Assembly: GCF_002874535.1 (NCBI RefSeq)
Contig: NZ_CP025025.1
Span: 2,403,526 to 2,467,525 of the forward strand
Length of the DNA stretch: 64,000 bases
Source of the DNA: Mesobacillus jeotgali
GTDB taxonomy: Bacteria > Bacillota > Bacilli > Bacillales > Cytobacillaceae
Direction of reading: 5' to 3'
In this document: positions 41,704-49,937 of the stretch, piece by piece
Position numbering within the stretch: position 1 is the first letter of the stretch
Layout of the letters: each line of letters starts with the position of its first letter
Notes under the pieces: model-generated
What the model saw: the letters and a program-made list of their open reading frames with translations, nothing else
Database searches by the model: none
Told to the model about the DNA's origin: nothing
Position numbers and translations under genes: made by a program

Positions 41704-42441
41704 ATGAACCAGCTGGAGAAATACTACAAGAAAATTGCAAATCTCCCTTTAAAAGAAAGTTATAGTCGAGGCGAATTATTAACTTCGGATTTTATGATGG
41801 CCAAGGAAAATAACATTGAAATTTACTATTGCACACATAACGAATATGTCAATAAAAAGGCCAGAGTGTTCATAATAGGAATTACACCCGGTTTTCAACA
41901 AATGAGTAAATCGATTGCGGTTGCCCGACAATGTTTAGAGGAAAACCTTTCACTTGATGAGGTATCTTATATTTGTAAGCGTGAGTCAAGGTTTTTTGGG
42001 GTACTTCGCAGAAACATCATTCAATTGCTCAATGATTTAGATCTGAACAACGTGTTGAATTTGGAATGCTGCGAGGAGCTTTTTAACGTTAAAGATTACC
42101 TGCTTCATACTACTTCTCTCATCCCTTATGCTGTCTTTATCAATGGCAAGAACTACACTGGACACAGCCCGAAAATCATGAAGAATAAATTATTGACTTC
42201 TTTTCTGGCAGAATACTTTATGCCACAGGCTGCCGTACTTCAAAATTCATTGATTGTCCCGCTTGGTAAAGGCGTCGAGGAAATCATAGCCGATTATACG
42301 CGAGCAGGCATAATCAACGAAAATAATGTCTTGTCCGGGTTCCCACACCCTTCAGGTGCGAATGGCCATCGCCTTCATCAATTTAATAATAATAAAGAAA
42401 AAATGAAGAGAAAGATTAATGATTTTTTTCAAGAACGATAA
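41704..42441 (+). CDS. Uncharacterised protein with uracil-DNA-glycosylase-like motifs
   Basis: 245 aa, soluble. The core resembles the UDG superfamily: RVFIIGITPGFQQM (about 54-67, motif A-like GxxPG) and a late SGFPHPSGANGHRL (about 218-231, motif B-like HPSG). An intervening LIVPLGKGVEEII strand fits the fold. Whether it acts on DNA is unknown; no iron-sulfur cysteine set is evident. Second gene of the operon with the alpha/beta hydrolase (17-bp gap). Confidence 0.55.
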   Translation: MNQLEKYYKKIANLPLKESYSRGELLTSDFMMAKENNIEIYYCTHNEYVNKKARVFIIGITPGFQQMSKSIAVARQCLEENLSLDEVSYICKRESRFFGVLRRNIIQLLNDLDLNNVLNLECCEELFNVKDYLLHTTSLIPYAVFINGKNYTGHSPKIMKNKLLTSFLAEYFMPQAAVLQNSLIVPLGKGVEEIIADYTRAGIINENNVLSGFPHPSGANGHRLHQFNNNKEKMKRKINDFFQER

Positions 42442-42466
42442 AAGACCAATAATCTTGGTCTTTTAA
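42439..42466. terminator. Bidirectional terminator
   Basis: AAAAGACCAA / TTGGTCTTTT stem with a 5-base loop, between convergent genes. Confidence 0.85.
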
Positions 42467-42468
42467 AC

Positions 42469-43104
42469 TTACTCAAATGGAATTTCTTCCTGATATGCTT
42501 TTTTGTATTTGTTCAGCATTTCTTCTTTATGTGCATCACTTTCGATCATTATGTCTCCGTAAACCGGAACAACTGTATGCCAGTTTTGCTCCTCATTCAT
42601 CCTGGATATAAATAAGTAGCTTTCTCCTTCTTTGAGCAGCTGGTCATTTTCCGCCAGTATCAGGTTTTTTCCTTCATAACCCCCTTGCTGGTTGACTGTA
42701 ACCTTACCTTGCAATTCACCCTTAATGTTCTCTGCTACTTCCACTTTGAACTGTGTTTCAAGCAATCCATATTCATCTGAAGATCCTGACATCTCAACTA
42801 CCTTTCCAATGAAAACATGATCAGCCCAGCCGACGAGCCTTTTAGTGTCTGTCACATCAAAGGCATAACTTGTTTGAATCCTTTGGATGACAGGATTTTT
42901 AGGAGGTTGATCAGAAATCAATCCCGGACCGGCGATTCCCAAAGCTATCATTGCAACAAGACCTGGGGCAGCGAAGGCAAACCATTTCTTTCTGTTGCTT
43001 TCCCCCATCTCAGCTTTTGCCTTTTGAACCCCTGCCTTGCTCCGTTTGCTTAATTCTCTTGGTATATCAATTTTGTTCATTTCTGTATGAATTTTATTGC
43101 TCAT
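42469..43104 (-). CDS. Putative membrane anti-sigma factor
   Basis: 211 aa from the ATG at 43104, 9 bases after AGGGAG; an ATG nine bases earlier would abut the ribosome-binding site. A basic cytoplasmic region (about 1-40) is followed by one transmembrane helix (about 43-62) and an extracytoplasmic domain (about 65-211) with VFIGKVVEMSGS and FKVEVAENIKGELQGKVTV. It overlaps the sigma factor gene by 11 bp and has the usual anti-sigma topology. It lacks an obvious zinc-binding HxxxCxxC motif, so the role is inferred from context. Confidence 0.6.
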   Translation of the reverse strand: MSNKIHTEMNKIDIPRELSKRSKAGVQKAKAEMGESNRKKWFAFAAPGLVAMIALGIAGPGLISDQPPKNPVIQRIQTSYAFDVTDTKRLVGWADHVFIGKVVEMSGSSDEYGLLETQFKVEVAENIKGELQGKVTVNQQGGYEGKNLILAENDQLLKEGESYLFISRMNEEQNWHTVVPVYGDIMIESDAHKEEMLNKYKKAYQEEIPFE

Positions 43105-43618
43105 ATGCCTCATCTCCCTTCAAATCTTCTCGAAGCTTTGCCAACCCGCGGTACAATATTGTCTTTGCTGTACCTAATGGGATATTTAGTGTTTCCGAAA
43201 TCTCTTTTAATGTCATTCCTTGATAAAATCTAAGCAGGATCACACTTTTTTCATCCTCCTGCAATTCATCGATCATTCCTTTTAATGTGATTTCTGATGT
43301 CAGATCTTCATTGTGGACTCCGGAAAGATACTCATCAATATCAGGCTTTAGCGTCACAACATTCTTCCTCTTTCTAAGAATGTCGAGAGAACAGCTGATG
43401 GCAATTCTCATCAGCCATGTTTTAAAGTATTTGGGTTCTTTCAGTTCCTTAATGGACTTGAATGACTTGTAGGCTGTTTCCTGAACTACATCCAAGGCGT
43501 CATTCTGGTTTTTCACATATATAAATGCCATTCTGTATAGATCTTGCTCATATTCCTGGAAAAGCTCCAGAAAGGCTCTATCATTACCCTTCTGTGCTTT
43601 TTTTATCAATTTCAACAA
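43094..43618 (-). CDS. ECF-type RNA polymerase sigma factor
   Basis: About 174 aa. Region 2 (FLELFQEYEQDLYRMAFIYVKNQNDALDVVQETAYKSF) and region 4 (EDEKSVILLRFYQGMTLKEISETLNIPLGTAKTILYRGLAKL) are intact, joined by a short linker, as in SigV/SigW-like ECF factors. The TTG at 43616-43618 has the best ribosome-binding site (AAGGGGG, 8-base spacing); an ATG at 43651 without one is the alternative, giving 185 aa. Co-transcribed and overlapping with the putative anti-sigma gene. Confidence 0.9.
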   Translation of the reverse strand: MLKLIKKAQKGNDRAFLELFQEYEQDLYRMAFIYVKNQNDALDVVQETAYKSFKSIKELKEPKYFKTWLMRIAISCSLDILRKRKNVVTLKPDIDEYLSGVHNEDLTSEITLKGMIDELQEDEKSVILLRFYQGMTLKEISETLNIPLGTAKTILYRGLAKLREDLKGDEAYEQ

Positions 43619-43712
43619 CAGGTGCACCCCCTTGTTCTCTTTCTTAATCATTAGACGGAAGTTTCGCCTGTTTGGCTTTACTTTCCTTTGAAAATATGAA
43701 TTTTTTTAATAT

Positions 43713-43740
43713 AAAAAAACATCCCGCAAGAAGCAGGATG
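43713..43740 (-). terminator. Terminator of the helicase gene
   Basis: CATCCTGC / GCGGGATG stem with T7 on the minus strand. Confidence 0.8.
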
Positions 43741-43745
43741 TAACC

Positions 43746-46031
43746 CTAAATAATCGTAAAGCTTTTCCATACATCGGGCAGAAGAGACTGATATTTGAAC
43801 TGTAAATATCGATCATCTATTAATAAAATCGTGCCGGTATCTTTTTCTGACCGTATGAGTCTCCCGCCAGCCTGTAGCACTTTGTTCATGCCTGGATAAA
43901 CATAGGCGTAATCATAGCCATTTTTTCCCGTAGAGGAAAAATGCTGCTTGATTAAATCCCGTTCAAAACCTATCTGGGGCAGACCAACACCCACGACAAT
44001 TACTCCATTCAGTCGGTCACCCTTTAAATCCACTCCTTCTGAAAAAATACCTCCCAGGACGGCAAATCCTACTAATGAACCTGATCCATCTGCTTTAAAG
44101 GATTCCAGAAACGCTTCACGTTCGGCATCTGCCATTCCTATACCCTGTACAATTGTAGGAATGCCGTGATTGCCAAGATTCCATTCTTCCAATATCGAAT
44201 TAAGATATTGGTAGGATGGAAAGAAGATTAAATAGTTGCCTGGATTACTCTGAATTGTCTCAGACAATGTTTTAACTATTGGCTTAATTGAGTTTTCTCT
44301 ATCTTTGTATCTTGTCGATAGGGACTGAATCATTACATTGGATTGTTCACTTGAAAACGGGGAAGGAATACGGAGAACATAATCATTTTCGTCTCCACCC
44401 AACATATCCATGTAATAACCTATTGGACTCAAAGTCGCCGAAAAGTAGACACGGGACTTAAATGTTTTGCCTGCTTGTTTTATTAGATATGAGGGATCAA
44501 GGCAAAATTGCTTTAATTTAACTTCATTCCTTTGAACCTCTGCATATAATATGAACCTTTCGTCAAATAGCTTGCTGATTCTTTGCCAGTTCTGCGCAGC
44601 GAAATAGGTTTCAAGCAAAAGCTCAGAATTCCCTGGACTCTCTCTTAGCAATTCTTTTTCGGCATGGTCAATAAATTCCAGCACTAACTGATTTATCTCC
44701 GCAAGTGGTTCCTTGAACTCAACCGTTTTTGACGGTTCAGCCTGTTTCCTGATTTTGATAAAAAAGTCGTTAAGCTGCTTGGAAATATCATGTAAATCCT
44801 TATTTCTCCCTTTATACTCTCTTTTAAGCTGCAAAAATGGCGCCTTTTCCAAAGTGGAGGAAAACATATCCCTCCCCCTGTCAACCAGGTTGTGGGCCTC
44901 GTCAACAAGAAGCACAGTTTCCTTTTTATGATCATCAAATAAACGCTTTAAAGATACTTTTGGATCAAATATATAATTATAATCGCAAATGACTGTATCA
45001 GCTGCATATGCAAGATCCAGAGAAAATTCAAAAGGGCAAACCCTATGTTTGAGAGCGTATTTTTCAATACAAAGCCTGTCTAAAGAGTTTTCATTATGTA
45101 GAATATCGAGTATCGCTTCGTTTATTCTGTCATAATAGCCATCCGCAAACTCACAATGCTCCTTGTTGCATATCCCTTGTTCAGTAAAGCAGACCTTGTC
45201 CTTTGCCGTTATTGTTACTACATTCATATGAAGGCCTTTGGCAGACAGTTGACTGAAAGCTTCCTCTGCTGTTTGTCTTGTCGTTGTTTTGGCAGTCAAA
45301 TAAAAAAGCTTTTTCAGGTGGTTTTCGCCAATTGCTTTGACAGACGGAAAGATTGTGGATATTGTCTTACCGATGCCTGTAGGAGCACTAGCGAAAATAG
45401 TCTTTTCTTCCTGGATTGTTTTATACACCGAACCAGCAAGCTGTCGCTGTCCCTTGCGGTATTGAGCAAATGGGAAATCCAGATCTTTTATACTCTGGTT
45501 CCTTTTCAATTCATGCAATAAACGCAATTTAGCATAAGGAGCAAATACAGAAACCATGTTCAATATGGCTTCCTTTAGCTCACTAATTGTCCGGGTTCTT
45601 ATGAATCTTTTCTTTTCACCGGAGGATTTCTGTACATAAGTAAGCTGGATATCGATACAATCTAGTTCATGTTCCTGCATGTACATATAGCCATAGCATT
45701 CAGCCTGTGCCCAGTGTGCAAGATTGCTGTCCTCATTAATCACGTCAAGACTTAAAGAGGTTGACTTGATTTCATCGATGATAATACGACCGGCATTTAA
45801 AAGAACTCCGTCACATCGTCCTTCAAGAATATAATAAAGTGTTTCATACTCTATTTCTGTCTTTAAAAAAACTTCACTTTGATCATGTTCGTTATATGTA
45901 TTTTGAACTTCACGATGGATTCGTGAGCCTTCAGTAAAAGATGAAGCAGTCCTGAACCCAGATACGATACTCCCACTTCTATGTACGTACTCAGCCAAAG
46001 TTCTTACCGGTATCTTGATTTGATTCTTCAT
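43746..46031 (-). CDS. XPD/DinG-like Fe-S helicase with N-terminal PD-(D/E)XK nuclease-like domain
   Basis: 761 aa from the ATG at 46031 (AGGTG ribosome-binding site); the longer frame to 46253 is a translation of the antisense strand of repeat C. The N-terminal domain (about 1-170) has GRCDGV and IIIDEIKST (about 72-89), a D-x(n)-E-x-K nuclease pattern. The superfamily 2 helicase follows: Walker A PTGIGKT (about 217), an Fe-S cysteine set (CFTEQGICNKEHC ... CPFE, about 280-340), the DEAH box LLVDEAHNL (about 378) and motif VI QAGGRLIRSE (about 722). Probably a DNA repair or recombination enzyme. Candidate sigma-A promoter upstream. Confidence 0.85.
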   Translation of the reverse strand: MKNQIKIPVRTLAEYVHRSGSIVSGFRTASSFTEGSRIHREVQNTYNEHDQSEVFLKTEIEYETLYYILEGRCDGVLLNAGRIIIDEIKSTSLSLDVINEDSNLAHWAQAECYGYMYMQEHELDCIDIQLTYVQKSSGEKKRFIRTRTISELKEAILNMVSVFAPYAKLRLLHELKRNQSIKDLDFPFAQYRKGQRQLAGSVYKTIQEEKTIFASAPTGIGKTISTIFPSVKAIGENHLKKLFYLTAKTTTRQTAEEAFSQLSAKGLHMNVVTITAKDKVCFTEQGICNKEHCEFADGYYDRINEAILDILHNENSLDRLCIEKYALKHRVCPFEFSLDLAYAADTVICDYNYIFDPKVSLKRLFDDHKKETVLLVDEAHNLVDRGRDMFSSTLEKAPFLQLKREYKGRNKDLHDISKQLNDFFIKIRKQAEPSKTVEFKEPLAEINQLVLEFIDHAEKELLRESPGNSELLLETYFAAQNWQRISKLFDERFILYAEVQRNEVKLKQFCLDPSYLIKQAGKTFKSRVYFSATLSPIGYYMDMLGGDENDYVLRIPSPFSSEQSNVMIQSLSTRYKDRENSIKPIVKTLSETIQSNPGNYLIFFPSYQYLNSILEEWNLGNHGIPTIVQGIGMADAEREAFLESFKADGSGSLVGFAVLGGIFSEGVDLKGDRLNGVIVVGVGLPQIGFERDLIKQHFSSTGKNGYDYAYVYPGMNKVLQAGGRLIRSEKDTGTILLIDDRYLQFKYQSLLPDVWKSFTII

Positions 46032-46067
46032 CCAATCACCTGGCCCATAAAATATATTCTCATTATA

Positions 46068-46097
46068 ATTATAGTACATACGTTCTGATACATCCAA
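46068..46097 (-). promoter_or_regulatory. Candidate sigma-A promoter of the helicase gene
   Basis: TTGGAT, 18-bp spacer, TATAAT on the minus strand, 37 bp ahead of the ATG at 46031. Repeat C begins only 5 bp upstream of the -35. Confidence 0.5.
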
Positions 46098-46101
46098 TAA
46101 A

Positions 46102-46235
46102 AGAACAAAAAGCGCAAGCGCCTCGTTCAGCCCCGACAAGCGGTGGAGGGCCGACCAGTGAAGTCGTTCTTTGACTTCATTGTGTGGACCGAAGCGACTC
46201 GAGGGGCTAGGCGCTGGAGCTGGATTAAGAAAACT
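46102..46235 (+). repeat. Interspersed MITE-like repeat, copy C (short, 134 bp)
   Basis: Has both ends (AGAACAAAAAGCGCAAGCG and GGAGCTGGATTAAGAAAACT) but lacks the central block of copies A, B and E. It lies in the helicase gene's upstream region, in the opposite orientation to that gene. Confidence 0.85.
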
Positions 46236-46282
46236 TAATGTATTTAGCCACACCTTGATAACTTTATAAATTCCTTAACCAT

Positions 46283-46317
46283 AAAAAATCCGTCCCAGTG
46301 AATTCTGGAACGGATTA
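46283..46317 (-). terminator. Terminator of the 42-aa acidic protein gene
   Basis: On the minus strand AATCCGT-CCAG / CTGG-ACGGATT followed by T6. Confidence 0.85.
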
Positions 46318-46324
46318 ATATCTT

Positions 46325-46453
46325 TTACCAATGGCGTGTATTTTCAAGTAAACGATCAATTTCAATTTGGTTCAGTGTAAAACTTAGATCAGTTTCAGCT
46401 ATCTCCGTTGTCTCATCCAACAGCTCGTCAATATCCATGCTAATTGTTCCCAT
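46325..46453 (-). CDS. Small acidic protein, 42 aa, near the quorum-sensing genes
   Basis: ATG at 46451-46453 after GAGGAGG, TAA at 46325. The product is acidic, soluble and probably helical (MDIDELLDETTEIAETDLSF...). No family recognised. A perfect 24-bp palindrome lies 183 bp upstream and the RNPP receptor-peptide pair ends 270 bp upstream, in the same direction. It has its own terminator, so it is an independent unit. A role as output of the quorum-sensing cassette is speculative. Confidence 0.65.
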   Translation of the reverse strand: MGTISMDIDELLDETTEIAETDLSFTLNQIEIDRLLENTRHW

Positions 46454-46635
46454 ACCGAACCTCCTCATTTATTTCAGCTAGACAGAATGTATGTCTGGCT
46501 TCGTGAAAATAGTTCGTATATTGTATGAGGGTTCTGGGGGTAATTTAACGCAGTGAAAATTTTCCCAAGTTGTTAATGATTTGAAATCAATACTTTAAGA
46601 CGTTTTACAAAAGAAAACTCGAAGACACAAGAATC

Positions 46636-46659
46636 ACTTTATATGGAATCATATAAAGT
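46636..46659. promoter_or_regulatory. Perfect 10-bp palindrome, candidate operator
   Basis: ACTTTATATG, GAAT, CATATAAAGT: two perfect 10-bp arms. It has the form of a dimeric HTH regulator site and lies between the pre-peptide terminator and the 42-aa gene. No T-tract follows, so it is unlikely to be a terminator. Confidence 0.5.
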
Positions 46660-46688
46660 TCTATCCATCTTAATTTTACCCTTAAAAA

Positions 46689-46715
46689 ACAAAAAGGCCT
46701 ATAAGGCCTTTTTGG
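46689..46715 (-). terminator. Terminator after the pre-peptide gene
   Basis: AAAAAGGCCT / AGGCCTTTTT nearly perfect palindrome with T-rich flanks on both strands. Confidence 0.85.
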
Positions 46716-46722
46716 TAGCTAC

Positions 46723-46812
46723 TCATGCTGGAGGTAAAATTGGCGGCATGCCCGCAACTAATACACCTAGTGCTATAGCACTTGTCATTAATGCAGTTAA
46801 CATCTTTTTCAT
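46723..46812 (-). CDS. Putative quorum-sensing pre-peptide, 29 aa
   Basis: ATG at 46810-46812, TGA at 46723-46725. Its GGAGG ribosome-binding site directly follows the stop codon of the receptor gene (13-bp gap). The peptide has a basic start (MKKM), a hydrophobic export segment (about 5-20) and a Pro-rich end GMPPILPPA. A small exported pre-peptide immediately downstream of an HTH-TPR regulator is the organisation of NprR-NprX and PlcR-PapR in Bacillus, so the C-terminal 7-9 residues are the likely signal. The mature sequence is a guess. Confidence 0.75.
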   Translation of the reverse strand: MKKMLTALMTSAIALGVLVAGMPPILPPA

Positions 46813-46825
46813 ATGAATTTCCTCC

Positions 46826-48046
46826 TTAATTGATTTTTTCTATATATTTTACTGCTTGATCAAATCTTCCCATCTGTCGATAGTGATTTGATAGCATTTT
46901 GTAAAACCAAATTAATTCTTCACTTTTACCATCGCTTTCTTCAAGAAATGGTATTACCTTGGTTTCTGAGTAGTCGAACGATTTTTCTGGAGCATCCAAA
47001 GTCATTAAATAATAATTTGCTAACATTCTATACTTTCGGTTTTCCGAATCCTTAGATAATTTGAATACTTCCTCAAAGGCTTCCCTAGCTTTTTCTTCAT
47101 TTTGCAGCTCATATTGGATTTCTCCAATAGAATATAGAGTAATTAGATAGTGTTGTGTTCCTTTTCTTTGTAAAGATAAGCTTTTCTCAAAAAAGAAAAT
47201 GGCCTCTCGATAGTTCCTAAGCTTTTTTTGAAGGTATCCCATATTGTGATATATTTCAGGTAATAATTTCTTTTCCTGTAGAATCTCTGCGTTTCTGATG
47301 AGATTTTTATAGCAATCCTGGGCTTCTTCATAGATCTTAGAATTAGTGTAGTTGATACCAAGCAACATCAACACATGTAGGATTCTTTTAAAATTGTGTT
47401 GTTCCATAAATTCTTGCAGTGCCATCTTCCCATAATAAATGGCATAACCTAAATCTTCCGGAGAAGTTTTAGCCAAAGCACGATGATATAGTAATTCTCC
47501 ATCAGGTATGTCGAACTTTGATCCCCTGCCAATGGTATCTAAAATCTCATCTGCTTTCTTATATATTCTCTTCTTTAATAACATTACAGCATGCAGATAG
47601 GAAAATAAAGCCATTTGAGGTTGGGAAAATATTTTCTTTTGTTTCTTTAATAATTCATATTGTTCTTGGGCTTCGGTAAATCTATGTTTGAATATTAAAT
47701 ACCTGAATTTGGTAAGTTCATATGTATGTAGATTTGAAGTGAAAGGAATAATTCCTTCAAATTCCTTAAGCATTTCCATTGCTGTATCTGCTTCTTCATC
47801 TTGGATATAATCAATTTTTTCATTAAGTTCAACTATAAGCTGCTTAATCTGTCCTTCATTTTCCGTAATGGATGAAAGGTTGACACCAAGTCTCTCAAGC
47901 AATAGGCCCATTGTTTCTTCATTGGCTTCCTTCGAATTGCTTTCGATTTTGCTTAAATGGGGAACTGAACATATGCCATTAGCCAGTTCCTTTTGTGTCA
48001 AACCTTGTTGGATCCTATAAAATTTAATGAGTGGTCCAAACTGCAT
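46826..48046 (-). CDS. RNPP-type HTH-TPR quorum-sensing receptor (NprR/PlcR-like)
   Basis: 406 aa. N-terminal HTH_3 domain (about 1-60; PLIKFYRIQQGLTQKELANGICSVPHLSKIE, the GICSxxxLSKIE turn being typical of PlcR/NprR/PrgX-like regulators). Eight or so TPR repeats follow (about 70-400), visible in ILHVLMLLGINYTNSKIYEEAQDCYKNLI and YHNMGYLQKKLRNYREAIFFFEKSLSL. Such proteins bind an imported linear peptide through the TPR domain and change DNA binding. The pre-peptide gene follows at once and a secreted subtilisin gene precedes it in the same direction. GGAAGGTGA ribosome-binding site. Confidence 0.85.
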   Translation of the reverse strand: MQFGPLIKFYRIQQGLTQKELANGICSVPHLSKIESNSKEANEETMGLLLERLGVNLSSITENEGQIKQLIVELNEKIDYIQDEEADTAMEMLKEFEGIIPFTSNLHTYELTKFRYLIFKHRFTEAQEQYELLKKQKKIFSQPQMALFSYLHAVMLLKKRIYKKADEILDTIGRGSKFDIPDGELLYHRALAKTSPEDLGYAIYYGKMALQEFMEQHNFKRILHVLMLLGINYTNSKIYEEAQDCYKNLIRNAEILQEKKLLPEIYHNMGYLQKKLRNYREAIFFFEKSLSLQRKGTQHYLITLYSIGEIQYELQNEEKAREAFEEVFKLSKDSENRKYRMLANYYLMTLDAPEKSFDYSETKVIPFLEESDGKSEELIWFYKMLSNHYRQMGRFDQAVKYIEKIN

Positions 48047-48170
48047 ACGTTCACCTTCCGTTTACTTTTAATCTACCATCTTTTCAGACGTTTTAAACAG
48101 TCCGAAAGTACTATTTTTTAAAAATTCTATATTTTATAAATTATTTCTTCATATAATACAACAATTTATT

Positions 48171-48209
48171 AAATAAAGCCACCCGGATCGATCAACCCGG
48201 ATGGCTGGC
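48171..48209 (-). terminator. Terminator of the subtilisin gene
   Basis: GCCATCCGG / CCGGGTGGC with T-rich minus-strand flank. Confidence 0.8.
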
Positions 48210-48226
48210 AAAGTTGTCATCTTACA

Positions 48227-49507
48227 TTATCTTACGCGTGGGAAACCAAAACCAGATGCATAATCATCTCCAGTTGCAGCTCCTGTTCCACCTTTGATGT
48301 CATAAAGCTTCGCGCGTCTTTGGATTTCAGAACGAAGCTGAGAGTTACTCCAAGACTTATTCGCAGACCATAGCTTGGCGGCAAGACCAGAAATGTGCGG
48401 CGTTGCCATTGATGTACCGCTCATTGTTGCATAGTTACCATCTACAGCTGTTGAATAGATACCGCCGCCTGGTGCTGCAACTTCAACATCCTTTTCCTGG
48501 ATGTAGTAGTCGCCGTCAGTATATGGGTTACCACGAGAAGAAAAGTCAGATACTTTATGTGTTCCATTTACGAATGCATTATCCAGCGACGCTACCGCGA
48601 TCGCATTAGTTAAGGCTCCAGGATATCCAATCGTATTGGCGCTTGGTCCACTGTTACCTGCTGCCGCTACAACTAAAGCTCCTCGGCTGTATGCATAGTC
48701 AACTGCACTTGCAATCATTGAATCCTTACCGCTTGAACCTAATGACATTGAGATAACGACTTTAGTTCCTGTACGTACACCTTCGTCTGCAGCATGACGG
48801 ATTGCACCTGCGATATCATCTGAATATCCTGAACCATTATCGCCTAATACTTTGTAGCCCCAAAGTTCTGCTTCAGGTGCGACGCCATACACTCCTGCTC
48901 CATCATATCCACCATTGGCAACAGCTGTTCCAGCAACATGTGTGCCGTGGCCTTGACGGTCAGTACATGATCCATTGACCAATGAAGAATATGATTGGGT
49001 GAAATCCTTACACTGTTCAACATTGTCAGTCAAATCAATGTGGTTTCGGTTGATGCCTGTGTCAAGAACAGCAACCTTAATTCCATTCCCACCGCTAGTA
49101 GATTGAATGTAGTTATCATTATAGATCGCTTGAATTCCCCAAGGAGTCTGGTCAGATGGATAAGATGCCTGAGCGGTGTAATCACCTTTTCCTTTACCAT
49201 TGCCACTCCCTTCAACACGAGCGTCAATTGTGTGGATACCAACCTGAGAGACTTCAATATTTTTGTTCTTTAACAATGCCTGATATTGCTTGCCGTTTAC
49301 TTCTGCTGTAAATCCTTGATTGCCAAAATCCCATCGCTTGCCATATTGTTCTTTCACTTTCGCTTTTTCTGCACTCGGACCCTTAATTAAAACTCGATAA
49401 GTATCCTGGCTTTCTTGCACTCCTGCTCCAAAAGCCCCTGTCGCAAACAACGAAACACCCATTGCTAAACTAAGTACAGCGGATCCGAGAATTCTCTTCT
49501 TCTTCAT
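48227..49507 (-). CDS. Secreted subtilisin-like serine protease (S8 family)
   Basis: 426 aa. A signal peptide (about 1-28, SLFATGAFGA) is followed by an I9-type propeptide (about 35-95, YRVLIKGPSAEKAK...) and the mature catalytic domain. The catalytic triad is complete: Asp in VAVLDTGINRNHIDL (about 146), His in GHGTHVAGT (about 186), Ser in GTSMATPH (about 363); the oxyanion Asn is in AAAGNSGPS. A Cys pair around residues 165-180 (EQCKDF...GSCTD) could form a disulfide, as in thermostable Bacillus Ak.1-type proteases. Candidate sigma-A promoter and terminator. It lies just upstream of the quorum-sensing receptor and is its likely target or the peptide-maturing enzyme. Confidence 0.95.
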   Translation of the reverse strand: MKKKRILGSAVLSLAMGVSLFATGAFGAGVQESQDTYRVLIKGPSAEKAKVKEQYGKRWDFGNQGFTAEVNGKQYQALLKNKNIEVSQVGIHTIDARVEGSGNGKGKGDYTAQASYPSDQTPWGIQAIYNDNYIQSTSGGNGIKVAVLDTGINRNHIDLTDNVEQCKDFTQSYSSLVNGSCTDRQGHGTHVAGTAVANGGYDGAGVYGVAPEAELWGYKVLGDNGSGYSDDIAGAIRHAADEGVRTGTKVVISMSLGSSGKDSMIASAVDYAYSRGALVVAAAGNSGPSANTIGYPGALTNAIAVASLDNAFVNGTHKVSDFSSRGNPYTDGDYYIQEKDVEVAAPGGGIYSTAVDGNYATMSGTSMATPHISGLAAKLWSANKSWSNSQLRSEIQRRAKLYDIKGGTGAATGDDYASGFGFPRVR

Positions 49508-49560
49508 TCTTTTGCTCCTCTCACCTTTGAAAATTTTACAGCTTGCCGGCTGCAGAAATA

Positions 49561-49590
49561 AGTATATTTTAAATTTTCAGCCAATATCAA
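49561..49590 (-). promoter_or_regulatory. Candidate sigma-A promoter of the subtilisin gene
   Basis: TTGATA, 18-bp spacer, TATACT on the minus strand, about 55 bp ahead of the start codon. The remaining gap (49591-49901) shows no gene; it may contain regulator sites, but no clear palindrome like the one at 46636 is seen. Confidence 0.55.
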
Positions 49591-49901
49591 CTCTTAACTG
49601 AGCCTTTCTGTTTGGGAAAAATGAAATACAAAAACACAGTTTCGGCGCATATTTGGAAGCGGATTACCATTTATATTTCCAATTTAAAAACATGTTACCG
49701 ACATGATAGTTAATTTCTGATCAATGTTTTACTTCCTTATATACCTTTAAATTTAGTACGGTATGCGATTACAAAAATGCAAAGAAGAACTGGTAAATCC
49801 ATGAACCGAACATATTGGGAAACCGCTTGCTTTAAAAAGATTTCATAGAAAAAAAGACCCATAAAACAAGCTCGAATTCACATCATTTCTCGATGTTAAA
49901 T

Positions 49902-49933
49902 AAAAAAACACTCCGATAATTTATCGAAGTGTT
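49902..49933 (-). terminator. Terminator of the B12/PAS-STAS operon
   Basis: AACACTTCGATAA / TTATCGGAGTGTT stem followed on the minus strand by T7. Confidence 0.85.
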
Positions 49934-49937
49934 CATT

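Noticed and set aside
46032-46253. N-terminal extension of the helicase ORF
   Set aside because: It is antisense translation of repeat C with no ribosome-binding site; the supported start is 46031.
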